Shown one piece after another: positions 6,203 to 7,108 of a stretch of DNA of 7,108 nucleotides. The translations under genes were made by a program, and so were the position numbers. The notes beneath the pieces are model-generated. The model made no database searches, was not told where the DNA came from, and saw only the letters and a list, made by a program, of their open reading frames with translations. How positions within the stretch are numbered: position 1 is the first letter of the stretch; each line of letters opens with the position of its first letter. Source of the DNA: SLID01 sp041667545 (GTDB taxonomy: Bacteria; Omnitrophota; Gorgyraeia; Tantalellales; Tantalellaceae); the NCBI GenBank assembly GCA_041667545.1, contig JBAYES010000077.1:1-7108 (forward strand), given 5' to 3'.

Positions 6203-6640
6203 CTATTTCGGCAGAGAGGTCATTACAAACACCATAACGAACAAAGCCACTGTCTCTATGACGCCCAGGACCATAATATAGTTCCCAAATCCTTTGCCTG
6301 TTTCGGCAAGCGCGTCCGCTGCCGCGGCGCCGGCCTTTCCCTGCATCCATGCCGACATGCCCAGGGCAATACCCGCCGCGCAGCCCAGGACCATCTGAAA
6401 ATTATATGTGGAGGCGTCGAGGTTGGCCGCGATTATGGCATTCCTTAAGATCATCCCGTAGATGGTCTGCGAAAGCGGAGCCCCTACGAACGCGACCAGG
6501 ATAAAGGGCGCCATTTTATTCTGTAAAAACGCTTTTTTCCACGCGCCTATCGCGGCCATTCCGGCGGCTCCCGTCCCCAGCGCGGAACCCACCGCCGCCA
6601 GCGTAAGAGAAAGTCCCATATCTCCTAATCCTCCGACCAT
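6203..6640 (-). CDS. ntpK: V-type ATP synthase/ATPase subunit K (proteolipid, rotor ring)
   Basis: This 145-residue membrane protein consists of two duplicated helical hairpins (four helices at about 8-31, 45-70, 81-104 and 117-141). It forms the ion-carrying rotor ring of a V/A-type ATPase. The ion-binding carboxylate is present only in the second hairpin (E129, in LGVIETVALF); the first hairpin has S57-Q58 in APLSQTIYG at the equivalent place. Q100 (WMQGKAG) lies in helix three. This pattern (S/T-Q-x-x-Y, Q, E) parallels the sodium-binding ligands known from Enterococcus hirae NtpK. The start at 6640 has AGGAGG six bases upstream. A second ATG at 6619 with GGAGG ten bases upstream would remove seven residues and is also plausible. 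No other ATPase subunit lies in view, and it is the first gene of the apparent operon. Confidence 0.93.
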   Translation of the reverse strand: MVGGLGDMGLSLTLAAVGSALGTGAAGMAAIGAWKKAFLQNKMAPFILVAFVGAPLSQTIYGMILRNAIIAANLDASTYNFQMVLGCAAGIALGMSAWMQGKAGAAAADALAETGKGFGNYIMVLGVIETVALFVMVFVMTSLPK

Positions 6641-6646
6641 TGTATA

Positions 6647-6652
6647 CCTCCT
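6647..6652 (-). promoter_or_regulatory. Ribosome binding site of the ATPase K gene
   Basis: AGGAGG on the minus strand, six bases before the ATG at 6640. This is a full-strength site, consistent with the high protein copy number that a rotor-ring subunit needs. Confidence 0.75.
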
Positions 6653-6713
6653 CGTAATTAACTTTTTTCTATTATTGTAAATTGTTTAGTTGTTTATTTT
6701 GTTGATAATAATA
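6653..6713 (-). promoter_or_regulatory. AT-rich leader, probable promoter region of the operon
   Basis: This stretch is very AT-rich compared with its surroundings and lies directly upstream of the first gene. On the minus strand TACAAT (6674-6679) is a reasonable -10 hexamer, about 34 bases before the start codon. No convincing -35 hexamer sits 16-18 bases further up. The promoter is inferred mainly from position and composition. Confidence 0.35.
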
Positions 6714-6748
6714 GGTTGCTTCGTCGCCTCCGGCTCCTCGCAATGACG
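6714..6748. repeat. REP-like element, left flank of the tandem array
   Basis: The sequence runs from 'ggttgcttcgtcgcc' through a small GCC-TCC-GGC hairpin to 'tcctcgcaatgacg'. It matches the family member at 142-186 at both flanks but has a shorter hairpin. Its CAATGACG end (6741-6748) is the same octamer that ends every unit of the adjacent tandem array. Confidence 0.65.
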
Positions 6749-6993
6749 TTTTTCCCGATCCTCCTCAGGCTCCCCGCAATGACGTTTTTCCCGGTCCTCC
6801 TCAGACTCCCCTCAATGACGTTTTTCCGGTCTTCTCAGGCCCCTCTCAATGACGTTTTTCCCGATCCTCCTCAGGCTCCTCTCAATGACGTTTTTCCGGT
6901 CTTCTCAGGCCCCTCTCAATGACGTTGTCCCAGTCTTCTCAGGCCCCTCTCAATGACGTTTTTCCCGGTCTTCTCCGGCTCCCCGCAATGACG
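6749..6993. repeat. Tandem array of seven 34-36 base units
   Basis: Seven head-to-tail units end at 6784, 6820, 6854, 6890, 6924, 6958 and 6993, with lengths 36, 36, 34, 36, 34, 34 and 35. Each begins with a T-rich TTTTTCC or TTGTCCC, has a C/T-rich middle containing CTCAGGC or similar, and ends in CAATGACG. Units 3 (6821-6854) and 5 (6891-6924) are identical. Units 1 and 4 differ at two positions. The pairs 2+3 and 4+5 suggest a 70-base higher-order duplication. The unit end equals the end of the REP-like element at 6714-6748, so the array probably arose by amplification of that end. There are no unique spacers, so it is not a CRISPR array. A 68-codon open frame on the plus strand through this region is a by-product of the repeat. 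Confidence 0.85.
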
Positions 6994-7015
6994 TTGTCCC
7001 GGCCGTAACCACCCG

Positions 7016-7052
7016 GTCATTGCGAGCGAACGAAGTGAGCGCGGCAACCTCT
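7016..7052. repeat. REP-like element, right flank, opposite orientation
   Basis: It begins GTCATTGCGAGCGAACGAAG and continues to 'gcggcaacctct', with TTGC and GCAA arms that could pair. The GTCATTGCGAG end is the reverse complement of the CTCGCAATGAC end seen at 6737-6747. This copy therefore faces the opposite way and, with the left copy, brackets the tandem array. Confidence 0.6.
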
Positions 7053-7108
7053 CTCACTCCTTAAAAGGCTCGTACGCTTTCCCCGACCATTGCATGCCGA
7101 GATGCCCG

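Larger units (their letters stand above)
6641..7108. other. Repeat-rich non-coding region upstream of the operon
   Basis: About 470 bases with no credible gene on either strand. Reading from the operon outward, it holds the AT-rich leader, a REP-like element, the seven-unit tandem array, a spacer at 6994-7015 and an inverted REP-like element. Last comes unassigned sequence (7053-7108) in which I recognise nothing beyond a 'cattgcatgccgagatgcc' stretch that may belong to another repeat cut off by the window edge. Confidence 0.7.

Noticed and set aside
6716..6922. 68-codon plus-strand open frame with repeating 'MTFFP.LLRLP' motifs
   Set aside because: It is simply the translation of the non-coding tandem array. 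The frame shifts with unit length (34 or 36 bases), it has no ribosome site, and its pattern is imposed by the DNA repeat.
6749..6993. CRISPR array, since unit length of 34-36 bases resembles CRISPR repeats
   Set aside because: Units are contiguous, with no unique spacers between them, and no cas gene is present.

Overview
The window reads as a chromosomal segment from an uncultured, diderm (Gram-negative type) bacterium. Three things point that way: an ExbB/ExbD energy-transducing pair, exported periplasmic proteins, and a V-type (not F-type) ATPase proteolipid subunit. Together with short dispersed palindromes of the 'gtcattgcgag / cttcgtcgcc' type, this fits candidate phyla such as Omnitrophota or neighbouring PVC/Elusimicrobia-like lineages. 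That placement is an inference from style only; no marker gene in the window settles it.

All recognised genes lie on the minus strand and read from high to low coordinates: V-type ATPase subunit K (6640-6203), rsmI 16S rRNA methyltransferase (6181-5516), an ExbB/TolQ-family channel protein (5483-4728), an ExbD/TolR-family protein (4726-4301), a 790-residue secreted TPR protein (4287-1915) and a 562-residue membrane-anchored von Willebrand factor A (VWA) protein (1922-234). The gaps are 21, 32, 1, 13 and -8 bases, so the six genes look like one transcription unit. The last four are especially tightly packed and probably form one functional cassette.

The most interesting content is this four-gene cassette. 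The VWA protein starts with a single transmembrane helix carrying the Ser-x3-His signature (S15/H19) that TonB and TolA use to contact ExbB/TolQ. Where a TonB or TolA C-terminal domain would be expected, it has a charged linker of about 180 residues and a VWA domain with a complete metal-ion-dependent adhesion site (MIDAS). The simplest reading is a proton-motive-force-driven machine: ExbB/ExbD energise a TonB/TolA-like protein whose effector end is a VWA adhesion/chaperone module, with a 20-repeat TPR scaffold in the periplasm. No TonB C-terminal domain, TolB, Pal or receptor is visible in the window.

The two ends are non-coding and repeat-rich. Bases 1-233 hold two REP-like palindromes. Bases 6641-7108 hold an AT-rich leader for the operon, then a REP-like element, then a tandem array of seven 34-36 base units that looks derived from the REP end sequence, then a second REP-like element in the opposite orientation. 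This array sits directly upstream of the ATPase K gene, which is otherwise separated from any other ATPase subunit in view.
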